Assembly: GCF_000092225.1 (NCBI RefSeq)
Contig: NC_014158.1
Span: 2,356,001-2,420,000, forward strand
From: Tsukamurella paurometabola DSM 20162
GTDB taxonomy: Bacteria; Actinomycetota; Actinomycetes; Mycobacteriales; Mycobacteriaceae
Reading direction: 5' to 3'
DNA length: 64,000 bases
Every line of letters begins with the position of its first letter. Position 1 is the first letter of the stretch. The translations under genes and the position numbers were made by a program. Of this stretch, positions 57,037-64,000 are shown in pieces. A model generated the notes under the pieces. That model ran no database searches, was not told the origin of the DNA, and saw only the letters and a program-made list of their open reading frames with translations.

Positions 57037-57175
57037 TAGACTGCCCGCAGCGATGGTCCGCGCGCGAGAGCGCGTGGCGCAAGAGGGAACCCGGTGCGAA
57101 TCCGGGGCTGCCCCGCAACGGTGTACTACCAGCCCGATACCTGCCACCGCGACCGCCCGGAGTGGGCGGTCACTC
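57037..57175 (+). promoter_or_regulatory. Cobalamin riboswitch with promoter
   Basis: A TAGACT -10 (57037-57042) opens a leader containing the conserved B12 core: GAACCCGGTGCGAATCCGG-type box, CTGCCCCGCAAC and, further on, a CCCGATACCTGCC element, all in the order of the adenosylcobalamin riboswitch. A GACCGCCC-ggagt-GGGCGGTC hairpin (57151-57171), with a GGAG in its loop, follows and may hide a ribosome site or terminate transcription. The translation signal GAGGGGAG of btuC comes just after. Controls the btuCDF operon: off with cobalamin. Confidence 0.88.
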
Positions 57176-57197
57176 ACGACCCGAGGGGAGTCGCGGA

Positions 57198-58238
57198 GTG
57201 CGGGTGGTTCCGTCGCGCCGTATCGCAGTGCTGCTCGTCGTCCTGCTGCTGGCGTTGCTCGGCGTGATGTGGCTGGGTGTGCTGTTGGGCACGGTGCACA
57301 TTCCGTGGCGCGATTCCACTCGCTACCTGTGGGGTTTCGCCTCCGGTGGGGTCGTCCCGGCGGACCAGGCCACCGCCTACCGGATCGTCGCCGATTCCCG
57401 GATTCCCCGCGTACTCACCGCGGCAGTAGTGGGCGCGGGACTGAGCGCGATCGGCGTGGCGGTACAGGCGATGGTGCGCAACGCCCTCGCCGACCCGTAT
57501 GTCCTGGGCATCTCCTCGGGTGCATCGGTGGGTGCCACCTCGGTGGCTCTGTTCGGTGTCCTCGGCACACTCGGCCTCTACGCCCTCCCTACCGCTGCCT
57601 TCTTCGGTGCACTCGCGGCGACGGCGCTGGTGTACCTCATCGCCTACCGCGGCGGCGGCCTGTCCCCGCTGCGCCTGGTACTCACGGGTACCGCTCTGGC
57701 GTACGGCTTCTCGGCGGCCACCACGGTGCTGGTGTTCCTCGCACCGCGCGGTGATGCCGCCCGCACCGTGATGTTCTGGTTGTTCGGCAGCCTCTCGTCG
57801 GCCACCTGGCGGACGACCGCGATGGTGACGGTGACGGTCGCCATCGGGCTCGTGGTACTGCGCGCCAACGCACGCCGTCTCAATGCCCTGGCGTTGGGCG
57901 ACGAGGTCGCGATCTCGATGGGCCTGTCCGCGTCGGGTTTCCGTACCGCATTGTTCGTGGTGACCGCGGCGATGACCGGCATCGTCGTCTCGGTGTGCGG
58001 CGCCATCGGATTCGTCGGGCTGGTGGTGCCCCACGTGGCCAGGCTGATGGTGGGCGCGGACCATCGCCGAGTGCTGCTCGTCGCGCCCGCACTGGGCGCT
58101 GTGTTCCTGGTGCTCGCGGATATCGTCGCGCGCACCGCGGTACCACCGCAGGAGCTGCCCCTGGGGGCGATCACCGCCGCTGTCGGGGTACCCGTATTCA
58201 TCGCGCTGATGCGGCGCCGCACCGTCGGAGGTGCGTAG
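57198..58238 (+). CDS. btuC: FecCD-family ABC permease (BtuC-like)
   Basis: 346 residues, about ten membrane helices. FecCD signatures: RIPRVLTAAVVGAGLSAIGVAVQAMVRNALADPYVLGISSGASVGA at the N-terminus and GAIGFVGLVVPHVARLMVGADHRRVLLVAPALGAVFLVLADIVAR near the C-terminus. It imports cobalamin or a siderophore; the riboswitch in front argues for cobalamin. GTG 57198 follows GAGGGGAG by 7 bases. The symbol is by context, not by biochemistry. Confidence 0.88.
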   Translation: MRVVPSRRIAVLLVVLLLALLGVMWLGVLLGTVHIPWRDSTRYLWGFASGGVVPADQATAYRIVADSRIPRVLTAAVVGAGLSAIGVAVQAMVRNALADPYVLGISSGASVGATSVALFGVLGTLGLYALPTAAFFGALAATALVYLIAYRGGGLSPLRLVLTGTALAYGFSAATTVLVFLAPRGDAARTVMFWLFGSLSSATWRTTAMVTVTVAIGLVVLRANARRLNALALGDEVAISMGLSASGFRTALFVVTAAMTGIVVSVCGAIGFVGLVVPHVARLMVGADHRRVLLVAPALGAVFLVLADIVARTAVPPQELPLGAITAAVGVPVFIALMRRRTVGGA

Positions 58239-58239
58239 C

Positions 58240-59025
58240 GTGCGGGTCGAGTACCACGGGGTCGATGTCGCGGTCGGCGGCGCACGGATCATCGCGGGCG
58301 TGAGCCTCACCGCCGAGTCCGGAGAATTCATCGGCGTGGTGGGCCCCAACGGCAGCGGCAAGTCGACACTGCTGCGATGCGCGTATCGGGTCCTCACGCC
58401 GAACGCCGGGACCGTCACCGTCGACGATGCCGACGTGACCGCGGTGAGTCTCGCCGAGAACGCGCGCCAAGTGGCGGCGGTGATGCAGCACGCGCCCTTC
58501 GACATCGGATTCACCGGCCGCGAGATCGTGGACACCGGTCGGCTGCCGCACCGGCGCCGCGGCGTGCCGCCCGCCGTGCACGAGGCCGCAGTCGACCGGG
58601 CGCTCACCGCGGCGGGCGCGGCGGCATTCGCTGACCGGCAGTTCGGCACCCTGTCGGGCGGGGAGGCGCAGCGGGTACTGATCGCGCGGGCGTTCGCACA
58701 GGAGCCCCGCGTCCTGGTACTCGACGAGCCGACCAACCACCTGGATGTCCGTCACCAGTTCGCTGTTCTCAGCGCCGCTCGTGCGCTCGGCGTCACCGTG
58801 ATAGCGGTGCTGCACGACCTCAATCTTGCGGCGCAGTACTGTGACCGCCTCTACGTACTCGATCACGGTGCCCTCGCGTGCTCCGGGACGCCCGACGAGA
58901 TCCTCACTCCCCAGGTCATCGCGCGGCATTTCGGTATCGGGGTCCATGTGGTGCGGCATCCGCGCCTGCACGTCCCCCAGGTGATCTTCGACGAGACGTT
59001 CCACCCCGCTCCCCGAGGAAAGTAG
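58240..59025 (+). CDS. btuD: ABC transporter ATP-binding protein (BtuD/FepC-like)
   Basis: 261 residues. Walker A VVGPNGSGKSTLL, Q-loop VAAVMQHAPFDIGF, signature LSGGEAQRVLIARAF, Walker B VLVLDEPTNHLD, switch AVLHDLNLAAQYCDR. Iron-siderophore/B12-type ATPase. GTG 58240 follows a GGAGG and the stop of btuC one base earlier. It partners with BtuC and BtuF. Confidence 0.9.
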   Translation: MRVEYHGVDVAVGGARIIAGVSLTAESGEFIGVVGPNGSGKSTLLRCAYRVLTPNAGTVTVDDADVTAVSLAENARQVAAVMQHAPFDIGFTGREIVDTGRLPHRRRGVPPAVHEAAVDRALTAAGAAAFADRQFGTLSGGEAQRVLIARAFAQEPRVLVLDEPTNHLDVRHQFAVLSAARALGVTVIAVLHDLNLAAQYCDRLYVLDHGALACSGTPDEILTPQVIARHFGIGVHVVRHPRLHVPQVIFDETFHPAPRGK

Positions 59026-59034
59026 GACAGATCC

Positions 59035-60051
59035 ATGAACGGATTCCCCGTGCGGCCCGCCGCCGCGCTCGCCGCCGCGTTCCTTCTCGCCGGGTGCGGC
59101 GCGAAGGTCGAGGAGGCCGCGCCCCCGACGAGCGACGGGCCCGCCGCCACGGTCACCAACTGCGGTGCACCGCTGACGGTGTCGTCGCCGCCGAAGCGGG
59201 TGGTGGTCAACGACACCGGCAATGCCGAGCTGTTGTTCGCCCTGGGACTCACCGACCGGATCGCCGGCTACACCACGTACGACGGTAAGCACGTCGACTA
59301 TCAGACCTCGCCGTGGAAGGCCGATTTCGATCGCGCCCCGAATCTGGGGACGGCGTTCACCCGCGAAGTGATTCAGGCGGCGAAGCCGGACCTGGTGTTC
59401 GGCGGGTGGAGTTACGGCTTCCAGGAGACCACCGGTGTGACACCGGACTGGATCCGGCAGATCGGTGCCGTGCCGTACCAGCTGACGGAGGCCTGCCGGC
59501 AACCCGGCGGCAAACAACGCGGGGTTATGCCGCCGCTGGACGCCCTGTTCACCGATCTGACCGACCTGAGCACGCTGTTCGGCGTACCCGAGCGCGGAGC
59601 GAAGCTGGTCGCCGACTATCGGGCGCGGATCGACGCGGCACGCGCCGCAGCTCCTACCGACCCGGCACGCCGGGCACGAGTCTTCGTCTTCGACAGCGGC
59701 TCCCAGGATCCGTTCACGTCAGGGCGCACCGGCACTCCGCAGGCGATCATCGAGTCGGCCGGGGCCGCGAACGTGTTCGGCGATCTCAACGATTCCTGGA
59801 CCACGGCGTCGTGGGAGGCGGCCGCACAGCGCGATCCGCAGGTGATCATGATCGTCGATTACGGAACGGGGCCCGAGAACACACCGCAGGCGAAGGTCGA
59901 ACAATTGCGGTCGCAGCCGCTGATGGCGGGAACCACCGCGGTACGGGAGGGCAACTTCATCACCCTCCCGTACGCAGCGCTGGTAGAGGGACCGCGCACC
60001 CCGGGCAGCGTGGAAACCCTCGCGAAGTACTTGCGTTCCAAGGGTTTCTGA
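59035..60051 (+). CDS. btuF: ABC transporter substrate-binding lipoprotein (BtuF/FecB-like)
   Basis: 338 residues. Lipobox LAGC with Cys21, then a class III substrate-binding fold: PKRVVVNDTGNAELLFALGLTDRIAGYTTYDG and LVFGGWSYGFQ, with a long helix in the middle and VFDSGSQDPF. Binds cobalamin or a metal chelate, to be handed to BtuC. Directly after btuD (9 bases). Confidence 0.87.
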   Translation: MNGFPVRPAAALAAAFLLAGCGAKVEEAAPPTSDGPAATVTNCGAPLTVSSPPKRVVVNDTGNAELLFALGLTDRIAGYTTYDGKHVDYQTSPWKADFDRAPNLGTAFTREVIQAAKPDLVFGGWSYGFQETTGVTPDWIRQIGAVPYQLTEACRQPGGKQRGVMPPLDALFTDLTDLSTLFGVPERGAKLVADYRARIDAARAAAPTDPARRARVFVFDSGSQDPFTSGRTGTPQAIIESAGAANVFGDLNDSWTTASWEAAAQRDPQVIMIVDYGTGPENTPQAKVEQLRSQPLMAGTTAVREGNFITLPYAALVEGPRTPGSVETLAKYLRSKGF

Positions 60052-60067
60052 CCGCGGTCCGCGTTCG

Positions 60068-60874
60068 CTACGTCGCCGGCTTGGTGACCTCGACCTTCTT
60101 GCCGAAGTCGGTGAGGTTCAGGTCGATGGTGCCGTCCTTGAGGTTCACCTGGAACTTGGTGACATTCGGCTTCGGCTGCGGGTTCGCACCGGGATCGTCG
60201 ACGATCCACAGTGTGATCGGCAGCGTGGTGCTGCCACCGCGGCGCGCGACCTCGGTGATCTGCGGCAGGATCGGGTCGAGCACCGTCGGGTCGACGGTGC
60301 CGGTGACCTTGACGGCCTTGAGCCCGTTGACACTCTCGCGTTTGTCGACCTTCGGGCTCTGCACCGACTCGACGACCTTGCCGAGGCCCTTGTCCATGTC
60401 GAGAATGACCGCGGGGTCGTACACACCCTTCTCTCCCGTCCGCCCCATCGACTGATACTTGGGTCCGCCGAGGTCGGCGTACAGCGTGCCGTCGATGACC
60501 ACGAACTTGGTCTGCACGTAGTTCTCCTGGATGCGCACGTTCGCATCCCCCTTGGCGGCCACCTTCTTGGTGGCCTTGTCGGAGGTGATGTCTCCGTTGA
60601 CGCTGGAGACCGGCAGGCCCTGGATGGCCTTGTCCACGGTGAGCACCAGGTGCTCGGAGTAGGTCTCGCGGGTGGCCTTAGCGGCTTCGGAGACGATGTC
60701 CGCCTGTGGCAGTCCATTCGCGTCGAGCGGTTTGGACGACGCTGATCCTGCCGCCGTGCTCGCCGTGGCGCTCCCCTCGCCACCTGCCTCGGACTTCTTG
60801 TCGGCACAACCGGTGAGTGCGACTGCACCGACCGCAAGCAGCGCGATCGCTGCACGAGACGTTTTCAGGCTCAT
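60068..60874 (-). CDS. LppX/LprA/LprF/LprG-family lipoprotein
   Basis: 268 residues. Lipobox LTGC with Cys23, then a Ser/Ala-rich linker and the LppX_LprAFG beta-sheet/helix fold: SEAAKATRETYSEHLVLTVDK, VQTKFVVIDGTLYADLGGPKY, DPAVILDMDKGLGKVVESVQSPKV and VTGTVDPTVLDPILP. Mycobacterial family members carry triacylated lipids across the envelope (LprG lipoarabinomannan/TAG, LppX PDIM). There is no P55-type exporter gene here, so it is not a standard lprG locus. Confidence 0.87.
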   Translation of the reverse strand: MSLKTSRAAIALLAVGAVALTGCADKKSEAGGEGSATASTAAGSASSKPLDANGLPQADIVSEAAKATRETYSEHLVLTVDKAIQGLPVSSVNGDITSDKATKKVAAKGDANVRIQENYVQTKFVVIDGTLYADLGGPKYQSMGRTGEKGVYDPAVILDMDKGLGKVVESVQSPKVDKRESVNGLKAVKVTGTVDPTVLDPILPQITEVARRGGSTTLPITLWIVDDPGANPQPKPNVTKFQVNLKDGTIDLNLTDFGKKVEVTKPAT

Positions 60875-60985
60875 GAGCCCCCCTTAGACATCGAATTTCA
60901 GGCGCCGTCATTCGACGCCCGGAGAAACATGGATTCCGGGTTTCCCTTGATCGAGTATGCATCATCGGTCGCAAAATCAAGAGTT

Positions 60986-61004
60986 CGATTCGATCGTCGA
61001 ATCG
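60986..61004. promoter_or_regulatory. Inverted repeat CGATTCGA-TCG-TCGAATCG upstream of the desaturase gene
   Basis: Perfect 8-bp arms around TCG, within an AT-richer segment 112 bases before the GTG at 61117. A plausible repressor operator for the desaturase-PKS operon; no regulator gene is nearby. Confidence 0.45.
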
Positions 61005-61116
61005 GGAGGAATCGGACGTTAGAGGTGGGGCATTGGCCATCTTTTGGTGATCCATTAGTGGAAGGCGAAACAGTAACGAGTAACGCCAGGAAATCCGTCT
61101 GCCAGGAGGACGACGA

Positions 61117-62682
61117 GTGACAGAGAACCCCACCGTGCCGCCGCGGGAGGGCACACATGATCCGGGACCACGCGATCTCCAGCGCGCACGCCCGGCACCT
61201 CCGGCACACGCGAATGACCAGGACCAAAGGCGCGAAGTCCGGCCTGGACCGTCGCCCGGCGGCCCCGGCCCCGGCGGCGGACCACAGTTGTCCGATGTAT
61301 GGGTTTACAAGGGGCGCGCGTACGACCTCTCGGAATGGATCACCAAGCATCCCGGCGGTGAATTCTTCATCGGCCGCTCCAAGAATCGGGATATCACGTC
61401 GATCATCGGGTCGTATCACAAGGACCCCGAGAAGATCGAGCGAATGCTGGAACGTTTCGCCTTGGACCGGGACGCACGAATCGAAGATGTGCATCCTAAG
61501 AACAATGCGCCGGCATTCTTGTTCAAAGACGATTTCGATAGCTGGCGCGATACGCCCCGATATCGCTTCGACGACCCGGACGATCTGCTGCATCGGGTCA
61601 AGAAGCGCCTGACCGATCCCGCGCTGGCCGCCCGTATCACCCGGATGGATCGCTGGTTCGACGCAGTCGCAGTCGCCCTCACCGTCGCCTATGTCGCGGT
61701 GATCGCCACCCGGCTGTCGCTGCCCGCGTGGATGCCCCTGCCGCTGTTCGTGATCGCCATGGTGGTCCTGCGCAGTTCGCTCGCCGGGTTCGGGCACTAC
61801 GCCATTCACCGCGCACAGAAGGGCGCGAACAAGGTCCTGGTGAACGCCTTCGACATCAACTACGTGGCTCTGTCCTTCGTGACCGCCGACGGCCACGCGC
61901 TGCTCCATCATCCGCACACGCAGAGTGAAGTGGACATCAAGAAGAACGTGTTCACCATGATGATGGACATCCCCCGGTGGTACCGAGTGCCCATCCACAC
62001 GCTCCACAAGTTCGGGCACACCGCGACCGGGATGACCGCCCGGCTGTTCGAGATCGTCAGGCTGACCCGCCAGGTGGGTGTGGCCGATATGTACGGTTCG
62101 CTGCGCGCCGCACTCCCGCACTTCGTCGGCGCCTTCGGCATGCGCGCACTGCTCATCGGCGAGTTCTTCCTGTTCCTGCTTCTCGGCGATGTCTGGGCGT
62201 GGGTCGCGCAGTTCGTCGCGGTGCTGTGGGTGAGCACCTTCCTGGTGGTCGCCAGTCACGACTTCGAGACCGACGTCGACCACCTGCCGGAGCCGGACAC
62301 CGAGGACTGGGCGGTCAATCAGTTGCACCAGGCCTACGACCTCACGATCTCCGGTAACCGGTACGTCGACTGCTTCCTGTCGGCGGGACTGTCCAGCCAC
62401 CGGGTGCACCACGTGCTGCCGTACCAGCGCAGCGGTTTCGCCAACATCGCCACCGAACAGGTGATGGCAGAGGAGGCGGCGACGTTCGGCGTGCACTGGC
62501 TGCCCGCACGCAGCTTCGTCTTCGACCGTCTGCCCGACCAGGTGCGCACGTTCCTGTTCTCGAAATCGCGCACGGCGCAGGCCGAGGGCTACGGGTTCTT
62601 CCGCGAGCACTTCTCACCGAAGGCCCTGCGCACCTCCGGTTCCTACGTCGTCGCAGGCTTCACCGGCATCGGCACCGTCTGA
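61117..62682 (+). CDS. Cytochrome b5 / fatty acid desaturase fusion
   Basis: 521 residues. A ~55-residue Pro-rich tail, then a cytochrome b5 domain (about 56 to 125) with HPGG heme ligand region (SEWITKHPGGEFFIG) and a second heme His in SYHK. The desaturase domain has the three His boxes GHYAIHRAQKG-like, HPHTQSEVD and SSHRVHHVLP, plus hydrophobic helices. Front-end or sphingolipid-type desaturases have this layout; here it sits directly before a type III PKS. GTG 61117 has GGAGG at 7 bases. GC content seems a little lower than in its neighbours. Confidence 0.85.
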   Translation: MTENPTVPPREGTHDPGPRDLQRARPAPPAHANDQDQRREVRPGPSPGGPGPGGGPQLSDVWVYKGRAYDLSEWITKHPGGEFFIGRSKNRDITSIIGSYHKDPEKIERMLERFALDRDARIEDVHPKNNAPAFLFKDDFDSWRDTPRYRFDDPDDLLHRVKKRLTDPALAARITRMDRWFDAVAVALTVAYVAVIATRLSLPAWMPLPLFVIAMVVLRSSLAGFGHYAIHRAQKGANKVLVNAFDINYVALSFVTADGHALLHHPHTQSEVDIKKNVFTMMMDIPRWYRVPIHTLHKFGHTATGMTARLFEIVRLTRQVGVADMYGSLRAALPHFVGAFGMRALLIGEFFLFLLLGDVWAWVAQFVAVLWVSTFLVVASHDFETDVDHLPEPDTEDWAVNQLHQAYDLTISGNRYVDCFLSAGLSSHRVHHVLPYQRSGFANIATEQVMAEEAATFGVHWLPARSFVFDRLPDQVRTFLFSKSRTAQAEGYGFFREHFSPKALRTSGSYVVAGFTGIGTV

Positions 62683-62715
62683 TCGCCCTGCCCTCAGTCA
62701 TTCCAAGGAGGACCC

Positions 62716-63897
62716 ATGATCGCCCCGCAGATCCGCCTCGGCGAGCCGGATACGACCCCGCTGCCGGACCCGCTGTGGCACGGCGCTCCGCCGGCACCGC
62801 CGACCACCGTCGCGGTGATCGAATCGCTCGCGACCGGCTCGCCGGCTCAGGCCCACGGCCAGTCGGTCTCCGCCGAACGGGTCGCCGCGCGATTCGCCGA
62901 TCCGATTCAGGCCGAACGTATCCGCCGCGTGTACGCCAACACTGCGGTCGCGACGAGGCATCTGGCGATCGACCCGCTCAGCGACGACTTCGCCGACTTC
63001 AGCGCCCGGCCGGACACGATCCGTCAGCGAATGGACCTGTACTTCGAACACGCCGCACCGCTGGCGATCGAGACGGCGCGCCGCGCGCTCGGCGCCGTCG
63101 ACGCTACCGAAGTGGGGCAGCTGATCTTCGTCACCAGCACCGGATTCCTCGCTCCCGGTGTCGATGTCGCGGTGACCCGGTCCCTCGGCCTGCCCGCCTC
63201 GACCAGTAGGGTCGTGATCAACTTCATGGGCTGCGCCGCCGCGATGAACGCATTGCGGGTGGCGAGCGATTTCGTGCGCGCTCACCCGGACCGTAAGTCT
63301 CTGCTGGTGTGCTTGGAACTGAGTTCGGTGAACGCGGTGTTCGCGGGCGATCCGAACGACGTGGTGATCTCGTCGCTGTTCGCCGACGGCTGCGGCGCCG
63401 CGCTCATCGGTGCGAGCGAGGTGGGACACCCGCTGCCCGCCGGTCACATCGTGGTGCGGGACACCTTCGCACATCTCCTCGACGACGCCGAGGACGGGAT
63501 CGTGCTGGGCGTCAACGCGAACGGCATCACGTGTGAGCTCGCGCACTCCCTGCCGCGGTATATCCTGGACGGCGTATCGCCGGTGATCGACGGGGTTCTC
63601 GCCCGCAACGGTCTCGGGCGGGAGGACGTCGCGCACTGGGCGATCCACCCCGGTGGCCCGAAGATCATCGAGTCGGCGAGCGCCGCGCTGGGCCTGCCGC
63701 GGTCGGCGTCGCAGACCAGCTGGGCGGTGCTCGCCGAGCACGGCAACATGCTCAGCGTCTCGCTGCTGTTCGTGCTCGAACGCCTGCTCGGCGCAAGGGC
63801 GGCCGGCGGCACCCAGGAGACCGGGCTCGCCTTCTCCTTCGCCCCCGGGGTAACGGTGGAGGGCTTCCTGTTCGACGTCGTGGGCGGTCCATCGTGA
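62716..63897 (+). CDS. Type III polyketide synthase
   Basis: 393 residues, chalcone-synthase-type fold. Catalytic triad: Cys173 (NFMGCAAA), His311 (WAIHPGG) and Asn344 (HGNMLS). The N-terminal GVNANGIT-type and the C-terminal GFAFSFAPGVTVEGFLFDVV are those of the bacterial PKS11/PKS18-like group. It condenses an acyl-CoA starter with malonyl-CoA to make pyrones or alkylresorcinols. AAGGAGG precedes ATG 62716. Its stop overlaps the next gene (GTGA). Co-directional with the desaturase, it probably forms one pathway. Confidence 0.92.
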   Translation: MIAPQIRLGEPDTTPLPDPLWHGAPPAPPTTVAVIESLATGSPAQAHGQSVSAERVAARFADPIQAERIRRVYANTAVATRHLAIDPLSDDFADFSARPDTIRQRMDLYFEHAAPLAIETARRALGAVDATEVGQLIFVTSTGFLAPGVDVAVTRSLGLPASTSRVVINFMGCAAAMNALRVASDFVRAHPDRKSLLVCLELSSVNAVFAGDPNDVVISSLFADGCGAALIGASEVGHPLPAGHIVVRDTFAHLLDDAEDGIVLGVNANGITCELAHSLPRYILDGVSPVIDGVLARNGLGREDVAHWAIHPGGPKIIESASAALGLPRSASQTSWAVLAEHGNMLSVSLLFVLERLLGARAAGGTQETGLAFSFAPGVTVEGFLFDVVGGPS

Positions 63898-64000
63898 AGC
63901 TCCTGAGATTCCTGCTCTCCATCTCGCCGGCCGCGATCGCCGCGGCCGTGGTGGCGGGCCTGATCGCGGGCGGCGCGAACGCGTACCTCCTGACGTTGAT
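63894..64000 (+). CDS. Start of an ABC exporter (cyclic peptide/siderophore type, 3' end outside window)
   Basis: Only the first 35 codons are visible: KLLRFLLSISPAAIAAAVVA begins a membrane segment and GLIAGGANAYLLTLI follows, which resembles the first helix of the YojI/SyrD/PvdE-type exporters. GTG 63894 overlaps the PKS stop (GTGA). It probably exports the product of the upstream enzymes; the ATPase part is outside the window, so the family is not proven. Confidence 0.6.
   Translation, partial: MKLLRFLLSISPAAIAAAVVAGLIAGGANAYLLTL

Overview
The window is high-GC DNA from an actinobacterium of the order Mycobacteriales. The lineage call rests on a DUF222/13E12-type HNH protein, an LGFP-repeat lipoprotein, an LppX/LprG-type lipoprotein, a GuaB1-type IMPDH/GMP reductase, BlaI with an M56 partner, many GTG starts, and many -10 hexamers only 5 to 8 bases before the start codon (leaderless mRNAs). 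Tsukamurella, Gordonia or Williamsia would fit; the genus cannot be fixed by eye.

Left part (1 to 24 kb) is mostly housekeeping and small accessory genes: a serine hydrolase cut by the window edge, a frameshifted Kup potassium transporter, KatG, a thioesterase, an LGFP lipoprotein, a methyltransferase, an exopolysaccharide sugar transferase, an orphan amino acid:carrier-protein ligase homologue, a DUF218 protein, an amino acid permease, a zinc alcohol dehydrogenase, exonuclease III with an apparent CTG start, a frameshifted MetQ without MetN or MetI, a CPA2 antiporter, a lactate-oxidase-family enzyme, a flavodoxin, and a minus-strand NfeD/flotillin/MarR/DUF4395 group.

The most unusual region is 24.4 to 26.6 kb. 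A TetR gene, with two palindromic operators flanking its -10 box and covering its start codon, overlaps a GT1 glycosyltransferase, followed 10 bases later by a stand-alone F0 subunit c (AtpE) paralogue. The paralogue keeps the ion-binding Glu but differs at two positions tied to diarylquinoline resistance in mycobacterial AtpE. I read this as a ligand-inducible protection cassette against a c-ring inhibitor. That is an inference and I know of no description of it.

The middle (26.9 to 37 kb) holds a 13E12-type HNH protein and a tightly overlapping recC-recB-recD operon. From 37 to 46 kb come a HAD hydrolase, SRPBCC protein, drug/metabolite transporters, a DUF1990 protein, the molybdate transporter modABC, a PadR regulator with a Gly-rich arm, an ATP-grasp protein, a GNAT, and an EamA/CGNR divergent pair whose spacer holds a 17-bp direct repeat with a Shine-Dalgarno and ATG in each copy. 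The 46.9 to 55.4 kb part (ndh, PaaI thioesterase, blaI, M56 protein, guaB1, two CNNM proteins) recalls the M. tuberculosis Rv1841c to Rv1859 neighbourhood. A cobalamin riboswitch at about 57.05 kb precedes a btuCDF-type operon. The window ends in what looks like a biosynthetic operon: cytochrome b5-desaturase fusion, type III polyketide synthase and the start of an ABC exporter.

No rRNA, tRNA, CRISPR array, insertion sequence or prophage was seen.
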